64,000 nucleotides of DNA from contig CAZTSX010000002.1 in the NCBI GenBank assembly GCA_964616825.1, forward strand, positions 151,248-215,247, given 5' to 3'. Below are positions 20,101 to 27,059 of this stretch, piece after piece (position 1 is the first letter of the stretch; every line of letters begins with the position of its first letter). Origin of the DNA: QYOJ01 sp964616825 (GTDB lineage Bacteria > Bacteroidota > Bacteroidia > Bacteroidales > FEN-979). A program made the translations under genes and the position numbers. The notes beneath the pieces are model-generated. The model searched no databases and was not told the DNA's origin. It was given only the letters and a program-made list of their open reading frames with translations.

Positions 20101-20484
20101 GAACGGTTAAGCCTCTATAAAGAGTTGGATTCCATTGAAACCGAAGATGAGCTGTGTAAATACCGTGACAGAATGGCGGACCGGTTTGGCCAGCTACCCC
20201 CGCAAACGGAAGATTTGATCCGGACGATCCGACTGAGATGGCTGGCAAAGAGCATCGGTTTCGCTAAACTTGTTCTTCGGAAAGAGCGACTGGTGGCTTA
20301 CTTCCCTGGTGATCCCGAATCGGGATACTATCAGTCGGAGCAGTTCACCTCCATCATCGAGTTTATGAAGACCAATCCCACCTTTTGCAAAATGAAGCAG
20401 GAGAAAGAACGGCTTTCATTGATCATTCAGGATGTTCCTGGTATTGAAACAGCCAATGAGAAACTTTCTGTGTTTACATGTTAA
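17170..20484 (+). CDS. mfd: Transcription-repair coupling factor Mfd
   Basis: About 1,104 residues from the GTG at 17170. It removes RNA polymerase stalled at DNA lesions and recruits the UvrA/B excision machinery. Order of domains: UvrB-homology region (about 1-350), RNA-polymerase-interacting CarD-like domain (LKPGDFVTHIDHGIGQFDG, about 420-490), then a RecG-like superfamily 2 translocase with Walker A GDVGFGKTEIA, DEEQ box, TATPIPRTL, and motif VI LRGRVGRS, and the C-terminal TRCF domain. The longer frame starting at TTG 17146 begins inside the promoter and is rejected. It is divergent from lysC; the CNNM/CBS gene follows with its own promoter. Confidence 0.96.
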   Translation: MKASEIASLFLKDSRNQNLAGSLKEGRVQRISLRGLTGSSKAFVAAVQYRLAPALHVVVLPDKERAAYFLNDLEQIFAERDAKPAEKRILFFPSSYKRGYSSGIADNQGLLLRTEVMNRLHQGEKEFMVVTYPEAISEKVVDKQFFDKNTLRLREGEAVSLDFILDLLIEYEFVRTEFVLEPGQFSLRGGLIDVYSFSGDHPYRIEFIGDKAASIRSFDPGTQLSIDTHKEISIVPDIRIDPEKQVGYTPITSFFPEKTIIWAEDLGYLVEVINQTAINHLFVDTKDFLTCIEVFPVVELGASPFYTPDLELHYHTSPQPSFNKNFDLLIDQLRKHSENGYRNVLLSDNPKQSERLLSILEDVQDKLPDQTPIEFSSLCYSIHEGFVDHDLKTAFYTDHQIFERYHRFRLRDGYAGKEAMTLKELYDLKPGDFVTHIDHGIGQFDGLEKIVNNGKEQEAIRLFYKNNDILYVSIHSLHRISKYSGKEGAVPKLNKLGSDTWNKLKAKTKRRVKDIAKDLIRLYAKRRATHGHACTPDTYLQTELEASFIYEDTPDQIKSTQDVKKDMEAVFPMDRLICGDVGFGKTEIAIRAAFKMVAESRQVAILVPTTILALQHYKTFSDRLQDFPCRVNYINRFKTGKAQKKILEELESGKLDVLIGTHRMLSKDIRFKDLGLLIIDEEQKFGVASKEKVKQFRVNIDTLTLTATPIPRTLQFSLMGARDLSIINTPPANRYPVQTEIHPFNEEIIRDAIQYEISRGGQVFFVNTRVQNIQEIAGMIRRLAPNVSVAVAHGQMEGVKLERVMLDFIEGDYDVLVATTIIESGLDIPNVNTIIINDAHHYGLSDLHQLRGRVGRSNKKAFSYLLAPPMSALTDEARKRLRAIEEFADLGSGFNIAMRDLDIRGAGNILGAEQSGFITEIGFDMYHKILDEAIMELKEQEFKDVFHVEQTRAFITDCVIETDLEILIPDSYITNITERLSLYKELDSIETEDELCKYRDRMADRFGQLPPQTEDLIRTIRLRWLAKSIGFAKLVLRKERLVAYFPGDPESGYYQSEQFTSIIEFMKTNPTFCKMKQEKERLSLIIQDVPGIETANEKLSVFTC

Positions 20485-20496
20485 TCGTATTTTTTT

Positions 20497-20504
20497 TACT
20501 TTTG
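20497..20504 (+). promoter_or_regulatory. -7 element TACTTTTG of the CNNM/CBS gene
   Basis: TACTTTTG follows a T-rich stretch just after the mfd stop and leaves an 18-base leader before the ATG at 20523. No TTTG -33 is evident. Confidence 0.65.
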
Positions 20505-20522
20505 AATAATTGAAACTACCCC

Positions 20523-21827
20523 ATGGAGTTTTTTATACTTGGTCTCCTGATCTTTATAAGTGGAATTTTCTCCATGTATGAGATCGCACTGGTCTCTTCC
20601 CGTGAATCACGGCTCCAGGAGAAAGCAGAGGATGGTAGCCGCGGTGCGAAAATAGCACTGAACCAGCTTCAAAACATTGAAGATTTTCTCTCTACCATGC
20701 AAATTGGGATCACCCTTGCCAGCATTCTGGCCGGGGCATATGGCGGAGTTGAGATCACTGCTAAAATATATCCCTATCTCGAAGGTATCCCGATTGAACC
20801 GGGCCTACTGTATAGCTTGACAGTTGTGCTGGTTGTAGCCCTGGTCACCTATTTCACACTCGTTTTTGGAGAAACGGTTCCCAAGTCGATTGCTTTCAAA
20901 CACTCGGAGCCTATTACCATCGCTTTTGCCCCATTCATGAAAGGAGTTGCCACCGTGCTGCATCCCCTGGTCTGGATCCTGAGTATGTCGACCAAAGGGA
21001 TCATGAAAATTTTTGGCGTAAAATCTGGTTCTGAACCACATATCACCGAAGAAGAGCTAAAGCTGATGATCAGGCAGAGTTCCGAACGTGGCGTAATCGA
21101 TAAGCAGGAGTCAGAGATCATCAAGGATGTTTTCCGGTTTGGGGCGAAGACAGCTTTCTCGATCATGACACCCCGCATCGATATCCGCTGGATCGATGTG
21201 ACAATGTCTAAACATGAAATCCTCAGTGTGATCTATGAAATGGGCTATTCGAAGTATCCGGTCTGTGACGGATCGCTGGATAAAGTAAAAGGGATCCTGG
21301 TCGTAAAAGATCTGCTGCGGATTCTTGATGATGACGATACACTGGACCTGAATCCCATCCTCTCCGAGCCTCTCTATATTCCAGAAAACCTGCCTGCTTC
21401 TGACGTGCTTGAGAAGTTCCGGGAGAAGAAGAATCATATCGCCATCGTGGTAGACGAATACGGTTCGGTTGAAGGATTGATCACATTGCACGACCTGGTG
21501 GAACACATCCTGGGTGATCTGCCCGACCTCACAGACAAAGAGCCTCCTGATTACGAGCAGAAACCAGACGGATCCTACCTGGTTAACGGAAGCATGAATT
21601 TCTGGGAGTTTGCCGAGTTATTGGATATCCCTGACCTTGATGACGATGAGTTTGAGGAGGAGGCCAGAAACTTTTCTACGGTGGGGGGATTGGCCATGTA
21701 TACCCTCAATAGCATTCCTCAGGTTAACGATCGGTTTGCTTTTGGCGGGTATGATTTCGCAATCCTTGAGATGGATGGAAACCGAGTAGCGGCGCTTTCT
21801 GTACGCCCTGCTAAAAGCCAGGAATAA
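20523..21827 (+). CDS. CNNM (DUF21) / CBS-pair / CorC-HlyC domain membrane protein
   Basis: 434 residues. The N-terminal ~190 residues hold hydrophobic helices of the CNNM/DUF21 transmembrane domain (ending VFGETVPKSIAFKHSEPI). Then come EEELKLMIRQSSERGVIDKQESEII, a CBS-domain pair (TPRIDIRWIDV ... VVDEYGSVEGLITLHDLVEHILGD) and a C-terminal CorC/HlyC transporter-associated domain (NGSMNFWEFAELLDIP). Family members are linked to Mg2+/Co2+ export; older names call them hemolysins. The final ~10 residues are polar. The promoter lies just upstream, and a possible co-transcribed glycosyltransferase follows after 69 bases. Confidence 0.92.
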   Translation: MEFFILGLLIFISGIFSMYEIALVSSRESRLQEKAEDGSRGAKIALNQLQNIEDFLSTMQIGITLASILAGAYGGVEITAKIYPYLEGIPIEPGLLYSLTVVLVVALVTYFTLVFGETVPKSIAFKHSEPITIAFAPFMKGVATVLHPLVWILSMSTKGIMKIFGVKSGSEPHITEEELKLMIRQSSERGVIDKQESEIIKDVFRFGAKTAFSIMTPRIDIRWIDVTMSKHEILSVIYEMGYSKYPVCDGSLDKVKGILVVKDLLRILDDDDTLDLNPILSEPLYIPENLPASDVLEKFREKKNHIAIVVDEYGSVEGLITLHDLVEHILGDLPDLTDKEPPDYEQKPDGSYLVNGSMNFWEFAELLDIPDLDDDEFEEEARNFSTVGGLAMYTLNSIPQVNDRFAFGGYDFAILEMDGNRVAALSVRPAKSQE

Positions 21828-21896
21828 AAAGTTATAATTAACGATAAAAGAAATTTATTCAGGGCAATAGAGCGATTGCCGATACGTTAAAAAGAG

Positions 21897-22637
21897 ATGT
21901 CAGATAGTTTAGTCATCATTCCTACATTCAACGAAAAGGAGAATATCGAGCTGATCATCCGTAAGGTTTTTTCGTTGGAAAAGGAGTTTGATATATTGAT
22001 CGTTGAGGATAACTCTCCCGATGGCACCGCTGCTATTGTCAAATCCCTGATTAAGGAATTTCCCGATAAACTTTATATCGAAGAGCGTAAAGGCAAACTG
22101 GGCCTCGGAACTGCCTATATACATGGGTTTAAATGGGCATTGAAACGAGGATACGATTATATCTTTGAGATGGATGCCGACTTTTCGCACAACCCGGATG
22201 ATCTGTTGCGTCTTTATGACACGGCAAAAAATAAGGGCGGCGACCTGGTGATCGGATCCCGGTATATCACCGGTGTAAATGTGGTCAACTGGCCAATTGG
22301 TCGTGTGTTGATGTCCTATTATGCTTCCAGTTATGTGAGGCTGGTCACAGGTATGAAGGTACGCGACACCACCGCCGGCTTTAAATGCTACAGGAGTGAA
22401 GTCCTTCGGACAATAGACCTGGATAAGATCGAATTCACCGGTTATGCCTTCCAGATTGAGATGAAATTCACTTCCTGGAAGCTGGGTTTCAACATCATTG
22501 AGGAACCAATCATCTTCACTGACCGTACTCTGGGTGAATCCAAGATGAGTGGTGGGATCTTTAAGGAAGCGATTCTTGGCGTGATCAAACTCAGAATAAA
22601 AAGCATTTTCCATAAACACCAACGACAGGAAGGATAA
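21897..22637 (+). CDS. Polyprenol-phosphate mannosyltransferase-like GT2 enzyme (Dpm1 type)
   Basis: 246 residues, family 2 glycosyltransferase fold. Motifs are VIIPTFNEKENIE at the start, VEDNSPDGT for the nucleotide site, the metal-binding DAD in FEMDADFSHNPDD, and IGSRYITGVNVVNWP, the typical dolichol/polyprenol-phosphate mannose synthase block. There are no membrane helices, as in soluble Dpm1. It likely charges undecaprenyl-type phosphate with a hexose from a nucleotide sugar for extracytoplasmic glycosylation; the exact sugar is not readable. It abuts pyrC (1 base gap), so translation of the two may be coupled. Confidence 0.9.
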   Translation: MSDSLVIIPTFNEKENIELIIRKVFSLEKEFDILIVEDNSPDGTAAIVKSLIKEFPDKLYIEERKGKLGLGTAYIHGFKWALKRGYDYIFEMDADFSHNPDDLLRLYDTAKNKGGDLVIGSRYITGVNVVNWPIGRVLMSYYASSYVRLVTGMKVRDTTAGFKCYRSEVLRTIDLDKIEFTGYAFQIEMKFTSWKLGFNIIEEPIIFTDRTLGESKMSGGIFKEAILGVIKLRIKSIFHKHQRQEG

Positions 22638-22638
22638 C

Positions 22639-24036
22639 ATGAGCGGTTATCTCATCCGTAATGCAAACATCGTCAACGAAGGAAAAATCTTTGTGGGGGA
22701 TGTATTGGTCGAAGGAGATCGAATTCTGAAAATAGCATCCAGCATCGAGCATCAATGTCATTGCGAGGAGCAGAGCGACGAAGCAACAGCACCGAGCACC
22801 GAGCACCGAGCATCGAGCATCGAGACCATCGACGCCACCGGCAAATACCTTCTCCCCGGCATCATCGACGACCAGGTACATTTTCGCGATCCCGGATTGA
22901 CTCACAAAGGGGATCTTTTTTCCGAGAGCCGGGCTGCTGTCGCAGGAGGTGTGACATCATTTATGGATATGCCAAATACCGATCCAAAAACAACAACCCT
23001 GGCGTTACTGGAGGAGAAGAATAAGATTGCGGCTTCAAAAGCGCTGGCGAACTACGCCTTCTTTTTTGGAGCAACCAATGAGAACCTGGATGAGATTCGA
23101 CGAATCGATCCGCATAAGATATGTGGTGTGAAAATCTTTCTGGGGGCATCAACCGGCAACATGCTGGTAGACAATCCAACTACCATCAAAGCAATTCTTG
23201 ATGAATCACCGGTCCTGGTTGCCATCCACGCTGAAGATGAAGAGATCATACAGGCAAACAGCCGAATGTTCAGGGAAAAATATGGAGAAGATGTTCCCAT
23301 GGAAGCACACCCGTTGATCCGATCTGCTGAGGTTTGCTACCGGTCATCGGAACAAGCAGTGAAACTGGCTCGCGAAAGGGATTCCAGGCTCCATATCCTT
23401 CACCTCTCAACGACTCGGGAACTGGAACTTCTTGACCGTGGAATGCCGTTGAAAGAGAAACGCATCACCGGAGAGGTATGTGTCCATCATCTCTGGTTTA
23501 ACGACTCCGATTACAAACGGCTGGGCGCACGGATCAAATGGAATCCGGCAATCAAATCAGCTGCCGATCAGCAAGCTTTACTAACTGGTATCCTGGATGA
23601 CACCATTGATATTATCGCTACCGACCATGCGCCACATCTCCTGGAGGAGAAAGCCAACCCCTATTTTTCCTGCCCGTCAGGCGGCCCGCTGATACAGCAC
23701 ACCCTGGTGGCCATGCTTGAATTTTATCATCAGGGGAAAATCCCCCTTGAACAAGTGGTTCAGAAGATGGCTCATAATGTAGCTGAACTGTATCGAATCG
23801 AACAAAGAGGCTACATCCGCGAAGGTTATTATGCCGACCTCGTACTGGTTGACCTGAACGCTCCCTGGATGGTGGCGAGTGAAAACATCCTCTACAAATG
23901 CGGTTGGTCACCCTTTGAAGGGACTACCTTTCAGTCGGCCGTTGACTCCACCTGGGTGAACGGCCACCTGGCCTATCGCCAGGGGAAAGTTTATGAATCC
24001 CATCGGGGGAAACGATTATCTTTTTATCATGACTAA
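22639..24036 (+). CDS. pyrC: Dihydroorotase with an in-frame repeat insertion
   Basis: 465 residues. It closes carbamoyl-aspartate to dihydroorotate in pyrimidine synthesis. Zinc ligands of the amidohydrolase site are visible: DQVHFRDPG, the probable carboxylated Lys in CGVKIFLGAST, His in AIHAEDE and LHILHLST, and Asp in ATDHAPH. Residues about 32-62, between the N-terminal beta-sandwich and IDATGKYLLPG, are unusual: they are encoded by the heptamer array plus REP-like element at 22734-22822 and read as repeated SSIEH/STEHR units around CHCEEQSDEA. The insertion keeps frame and lies before the barrel, so the enzyme probably still works. Confidence 0.93.
   Translation: MSGYLIRNANIVNEGKIFVGDVLVEGDRILKIASSIEHQCHCEEQSDEATAPSTEHRASSIETIDATGKYLLPGIIDDQVHFRDPGLTHKGDLFSESRAAVAGGVTSFMDMPNTDPKTTTLALLEEKNKIAASKALANYAFFFGATNENLDEIRRIDPHKICGVKIFLGASTGNMLVDNPTTIKAILDESPVLVAIHAEDEEIIQANSRMFREKYGEDVPMEAHPLIRSAEVCYRSSEQAVKLARERDSRLHILHLSTTRELELLDRGMPLKEKRITGEVCVHHLWFNDSDYKRLGARIKWNPAIKSAADQQALLTGILDDTIDIIATDHAPHLLEEKANPYFSCPSGGPLIQHTLVAMLEFYHQGKIPLEQVVQKMAHNVAELYRIEQRGYIREGYYADLVLVDLNAPWMVASENILYKCGWSPFEGTTFQSAVDSTWVNGHLAYRQGKVYESHRGKRLSFYHD
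22734..22822. repeat. Heptanucleotide array interrupted by a REP-like element, inside pyrC
   Basis: Three 7-base units AGCATCN (22734-22754), then a 33-base element (22755-22787) containing ATTGCGAGGAGC and GCGACGAAGCAAC, then five more 7-base units AGCAYCG (22788-22822). The 33-base element recurs at the 45360 gene junction (25 of 28 bases equal). The block is in frame with the dihydroorotase gene. Confidence 0.9.
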
Positions 24037-24049
24037 GATTCGCATTCAA

Positions 24050-24511
24050 ATGAAAGATTTCCCAATCAAAAGTATCTGTTCTCTGATCTCAATTACGCTA
24101 TACTGCATGCTGATCTCATGCTCTCAGAAGCAGACGGTGGTGGAAGAGACGTATAATGACGGCTCACCCAAACGGGAATGTGTTTACATAGGAGAGGGGA
24201 AGGATCGTGTGTTGGTGAAAGAGACCTTTTTCTACCCCAACCGACAGGTAGAGGTGAGGGGTGAATATAAGGATGGCGAGCGTCATGGATATTGGATCTA
24301 TTACTTTGAGAATGGGAACGTTTGGAGCGAAGGGTTTTACAATATGGGCAAGAATGATGGGAAACGATTGACCTACTTTGAGAACGGGAAACTCAGGTAC
24401 GAAGCCCATTATAAAGATGATAAACGGATTGGCGCCTGGAAATTCTACGATGAAGCCGGCAACCTGATCAAGGATGTGAACTATTCAAAAGAAACGCAGG
24501 AGAGGAATTAA
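24050..24511 (+). CDS. MORN-type (YwqK-like) repeat lipoprotein
   Basis: About 153 residues from the ATG at 24050. A longer start at 24029 overlaps the pyrC stop and is possible, but 24050 gives a normal-length lipoprotein signal with lipobox LISC. The mature part holds four short repeats of the type Y.DG...G.W..Y..NG (GERHGYWIYYFENGN, KNDGKRLTYFENGK, DDKRIGAWKFYDEAGN). These are MORN-variant repeats also found in proteins annotated 'toxin-antitoxin YwqK family'; the toxin-antitoxin label is not supported by context here. It is likely a lipid-anchored envelope protein of unknown function, co-transcribed with pyrC. Confidence 0.82.
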   Translation: MKDFPIKSICSLISITLYCMLISCSQKQTVVEETYNDGSPKRECVYIGEGKDRVLVKETFFYPNRQVEVRGEYKDGERHGYWIYYFENGNVWSEGFYNMGKNDGKRLTYFENGKLRYEAHYKDDKRIGAWKFYDEAGNLIKDVNYSKETQERN

Positions 24512-24541
24512 GAATAAATCCCAAAGTCGCCATAGTTGTTT

Positions 24542-24761
24542 TTATACAGCATTCAGGTCCCCCATAATGAGGATATTGGTTTTTGTGTCGATTGCAAATA
24601 GAGAGTCAATCACATGCCGTAACCGTGTGGCATTTTCCATCCGTTTCGGACGAGTCTTTTTCTCTCCGCCATATCGCGACTTCCAGTGGCTGTTTGAATT
24701 TCTGGCCATGAACAAAAGCAACGCTTATCACGAAAAGAAGAAGAGAAATAACTTTTTTCAT
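24542..24761 (-). pseudogene. Remnant of a secreted endonuclease/exonuclease/phosphatase family protein
   Basis: On the minus strand an ATG at 24761 opens a good signal peptide (MKKVISLLLFVISV...HGQ). That frame soon stops. In the next frame, in register with the end of the signal peptide, the sequence reads NSHWKSRYGGEKKTRPKRM, then RHVIDSLFAIDTKTNILIMGDLNAV and a stop at 24542. The NHWxSRxGGExKSRPKR and NILIMGDLN blocks are hallmarks of the EEP (DNase I-like) family, normally about 340 residues. So a signal peptide has been joined to a ~50-residue central piece by deletion and frameshift, and the rest of the gene is gone. Confidence 0.75.
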
Positions 24762-24764
24762 TCA

Positions 24765-24778
24765 CGTAATCAGCGTGC
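24765..24778. repeat. Second copy of the CGTAATCAGCGTGC repeat
   Basis: An exact 14-base match to the end of the repeat element at 14481-14494. It is located between the EEP remnant and the coiled-coil lipoprotein gene. Confidence 0.6.
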
Positions 24779-24780
24779 AA

Positions 24781-25647
24781 TTAATCTGTGACGATCACCA
24801 GGTATTTTGTGACTGCCCAGAACGATTTCGGATCTGTGATCTGAAGTGCCTGTACCAGCTTTTTATCACCGGTAAACTTATATGACGACGAGGCATGCTT
24901 GGAGAGCACATCAGCTTTCTTACTCAGAATGGGAATCTCAGTGGTTTTACGGATGTCGATCAGGGTAAAATCATCCTTGTTGAAGTCATCCAGGATCACT
25001 TTACCTTTAAGGAAGTCGCCTTTGATTACTCTTTTTTTCTTGAGATCTTTGGCTGTACCAATGATATAGTAGGCAGTATTGAGCTTGGTTGTTTGCTCTT
25101 GAATCTGGTCGGACTGGTCGGTGATCTTGTCTGTCTGACTTTGGACAGTCTGTGAGAGGTCATCGATCATCAGGTTGGCTGCATCGATAGAGATATTCAT
25201 TTTCACCAGTTTTCCTCTAAGCTCTTCAATCTCAGCATTTTTCAGCGCGATCTCCGTATTGATACGGTCGACCAATTTTTGCAGCTCTGCTACCTGCAGG
25301 TTCGAGCCTTTCAATCTCTTCTGGAGATTCCTTAATGTTTGTTTGTTTTTTAACATCAGGGCATAGATGGTTTGGATATCACTTTTAATCTGCTTTTTAG
25401 CTGAAACTTTCAGCTCGCCTCCCCGGTCAGTACTCAGGGCGATGATATTCTCTTTCATCTTGATTGTATCCAGGGTACTCTGGATATCGTTGATAGAAGC
25501 GATAAATTCGCTGAGGGCTTCGTCTTTTTGAAGCGAGGTGGTCATGAGACTGTCGTTTCGTGACTTTAACGCTTCAGCCTCTTTTTTCGCCTGGCGTCCG
25601 CAGGCAAAGAAAACAGGAATCAACAGGAGAAGGAGATACTTTTTCAT
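24781..25647 (-). CDS. Coiled-coil lipoprotein
   Basis: 288 residues from the ATG at 25647. A longer frame from a TTG at 25674 would begin inside the promoter and is rejected. The signal peptide MKKYLLLLLIPVFFAC ends in a lipobox with Cys16. From about residue 20 to 185 the chain is a long heptad coiled coil (AEALKSRNDSLM ... QSQTDKITDQSDQIQEQTTKL). The last ~100 residues form a compact domain (YYIIGTAKDLKKKRVI ... YLVIVTD). The layout matches a widespread Bacteroidota lipoprotein family without established function. It is a monocistronic gene with its own promoter. Confidence 0.82.
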   Translation of the reverse strand: MKKYLLLLLIPVFFACGRQAKKEAEALKSRNDSLMTTSLQKDEALSEFIASINDIQSTLDTIKMKENIIALSTDRGGELKVSAKKQIKSDIQTIYALMLKNKQTLRNLQKRLKGSNLQVAELQKLVDRINTEIALKNAEIEELRGKLVKMNISIDAANLMIDDLSQTVQSQTDKITDQSDQIQEQTTKLNTAYYIIGTAKDLKKKRVIKGDFLKGKVILDDFNKDDFTLIDIRKTTEIPILSKKADVLSKHASSSYKFTGDKKLVQALQITDPKSFWAVTKYLVIVTD

Positions 25648-25671
25648 AACGATGATGTTTTTGAATATATG

Positions 25672-25679
25672 CAAAGGTA
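25672..25679 (-). promoter_or_regulatory. -7 element TACCTTTG of the coiled-coil lipoprotein gene
   Basis: A minus-strand TACCTTTG(C) lies 24 bases before the ATG at 25647. It rules out the upstream TTG (25674) as start codon. Confidence 0.7.
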
Positions 25680-25784
25680 GTAAGAATAACGGAAAATCTA
25701 AAAGGAAATTATGTTGATAATTCGTAGTAATTATTCAAGGGGATTATTCAATTCTGATCCTTTTTCATATTACCTTGCAATCAA

Positions 25785-26761
25785 ATGTGGAAATTCATGA
25801 TTGCCATGAAGTATGTGGTTCCCCTTTTTCGCTTGCTGATCCTTCTGCTTTTCTGTATCTCTGGGGCACAGTCCCTTAGCGCTGAGGAGATACCCAAAGG
25901 GCAGTTGCTCTTTATCGAAAACAAAGGTCAGATCATTGATCAGGTTGGGAATCTCAACCCGGCTGTGCGTTATTTATTCAACTCAATAGGGTTCAATGTG
26001 CAACTACGAAAAGAGGGATTTAGTTATGATGTCTTTACGATAGAGAGACAAGGAGAAACCAATCACCAGTCACTAGTCACCAGTCCACAGTCCACAGTCC
26101 ACTGTGCTCAATCAATGGATACGAATGACTCTCAGATACGTTTTCATCGAATTGACTTCAATTTTGAAGGGGCAAATCCTGATTGCAAAATCATCGCTGA
26201 AGATCCCTCTTCCAACTACCTGAATTACTATACCACCGGAACACCTGAAGAGGGCATTACCGAAGTTCGACATTATGGCAAAGTCACCTACAGGGATCTA
26301 TATCCGGGAATTGACCTGGAATGCCTGTCAGGAGTTCAAACACGTTTCAAATATAATTTAATAGTCAAACCAGGCGCCGACATGGGTCAGATCCGGATGA
26401 GGATTGATGGAGCTACAGAAATCAACGAGACAGATGGCAATCTGACCCTTCACAACTCAATCAACACCATTGAAGAGAAAATTCCTGCCAGTTTCTTCTC
26501 TGTAGAAAGCGAGACAACGGAAATTCAGGTAGAGTTTCACAACATTCATGACAACCTCTTTGGATTTTCAACTTCCACGGAAATACCTGCTGATGCCATT
26601 CTTATCATAGATCCTGTCCCTGATATCGTGTGGGGGACCTATTATGGGGGTGCCAGCCTTGATTATATGTTTGATTGTGCTCTTGGTACCGACGGGAATC
26701 TGTACACTGGAGGATACACATATTCACCCAATAATATTGCTTCTACAGGATCATTTCAGTT
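25785..26761 (+). pseudogene. N-terminal part of an SBBP-repeat surface protein, cut by an IS3-family fragment
   Basis: A signal peptide is followed by the domain typical of Bacteroidota proteins that carry SBBP beta-propeller repeats (LFIENKGQIIDQ ... NYYTTGTPEEGITEVRHYGKVTYRDLYPGIDLE). Next comes the first repeat (DIVWGTYYGGASLDYM ... GTDGNLYTGGYT). Family members continue for hundreds of residues with more repeats. Here the match stops near base 26761, where transposase sequence in another frame begins; the open frame ends by chance at 26798. The gene has therefore lost its 3' part, including any T9SS domain. An in-frame heptamer array sits at 26064-26105. Confidence 0.8.
26064..26105. repeat. 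Heptanucleotide array in the SBBP-type gene
   Basis: Six consecutive 7-base units: CACCAGT, CACTAGT, CACCAGT, CCACAGT, CCACAGT, CCACTGT. The 42 bases equal 14 codons in frame (HQSLVTSPQSTVHC) and lie in a loop between conserved blocks. Confidence 0.9.
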
Positions 26762-26920
26762 TACAATCGCAGGTATCATGAATCACTTGATAATCTGACA
26801 CCAGCAGATGTTTACTTTGGAAGGTCTGAGGACATCCTGAAAACGCGCAGGGAAACGAAAAGGAAAACAATAGCTTTAAGAAGAAAAGATTATTTTTTTC
26901 AGAAAGCCCATGTGATATAA
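26762..26920 (+). pseudogene. C-terminal fragment of IS3-family OrfB transposase
   Basis: Frame 26762-26920 reads YNRRYHESLDNLTPADVYFG, then ILKTRRETKRKT, a basic tail and a stop. The YHESL.N.TPADVYFGR block is the recognisable C-terminal end of the rve integrase core in IS3/IS150-group transposases of Bacteroidota. No start codon, no D,D(35)E residues and no orfA are present, so it is inert. Confidence 0.82.
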
Positions 26921-27038
26921 ATTTGGATTTAAAACGAAATGATGTATCTTTGAAAAAGAGAAAAGTACACTTTAGCATTTAACTAAAAAGTATCCGAATT
27001 TGTTTGAACCGAAACAGAGTGACCCATTGGAAAACTTC
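26762..27038 (+). mobile_element. IS3-family element remnant (right end)
   Basis: The last ~53 codons of an IS3-type OrfB transposase are followed by ~118 bases of non-coding sequence that may hold the IS right end. The left part, including orfA and the DDE catalytic core, is missing. Its left edge coincides with loss of the SBBP gene. The right boundary is a guess, since no partner inverted repeat is available in the window. Confidence 0.6.
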
Positions 27039-27059
27039 TACGATCAATTTATCGTATAC

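Noticed and set aside
21909..22640. 243-codon open frame antisense to the mannosyltransferase-like gene
   Set aside because: Mirror of a strongly conserved GT2 gene; composition is His/Gln-rich, as expected of a reverse-strand shadow.
24050..24511. Calling the MORN-type lipoprotein a toxin-antitoxin component
   Set aside because: The 'YwqK antitoxin' label comes from repeat similarity; there is no toxin partner, and the protein is lipid-anchored.
24567..24791. 74-codon plus-strand frame between the MORN lipoprotein and the coiled-coil lipoprotein
   Set aside because: It overlaps the better-supported minus-strand EEP remnant and has no features of its own.
26945..26952. TATCTTTG promoter match within the IS remnant
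   Set aside because: It matches TAnnTTTG but points toward no plus-strand gene; the downstream arsM is on the minus strand.
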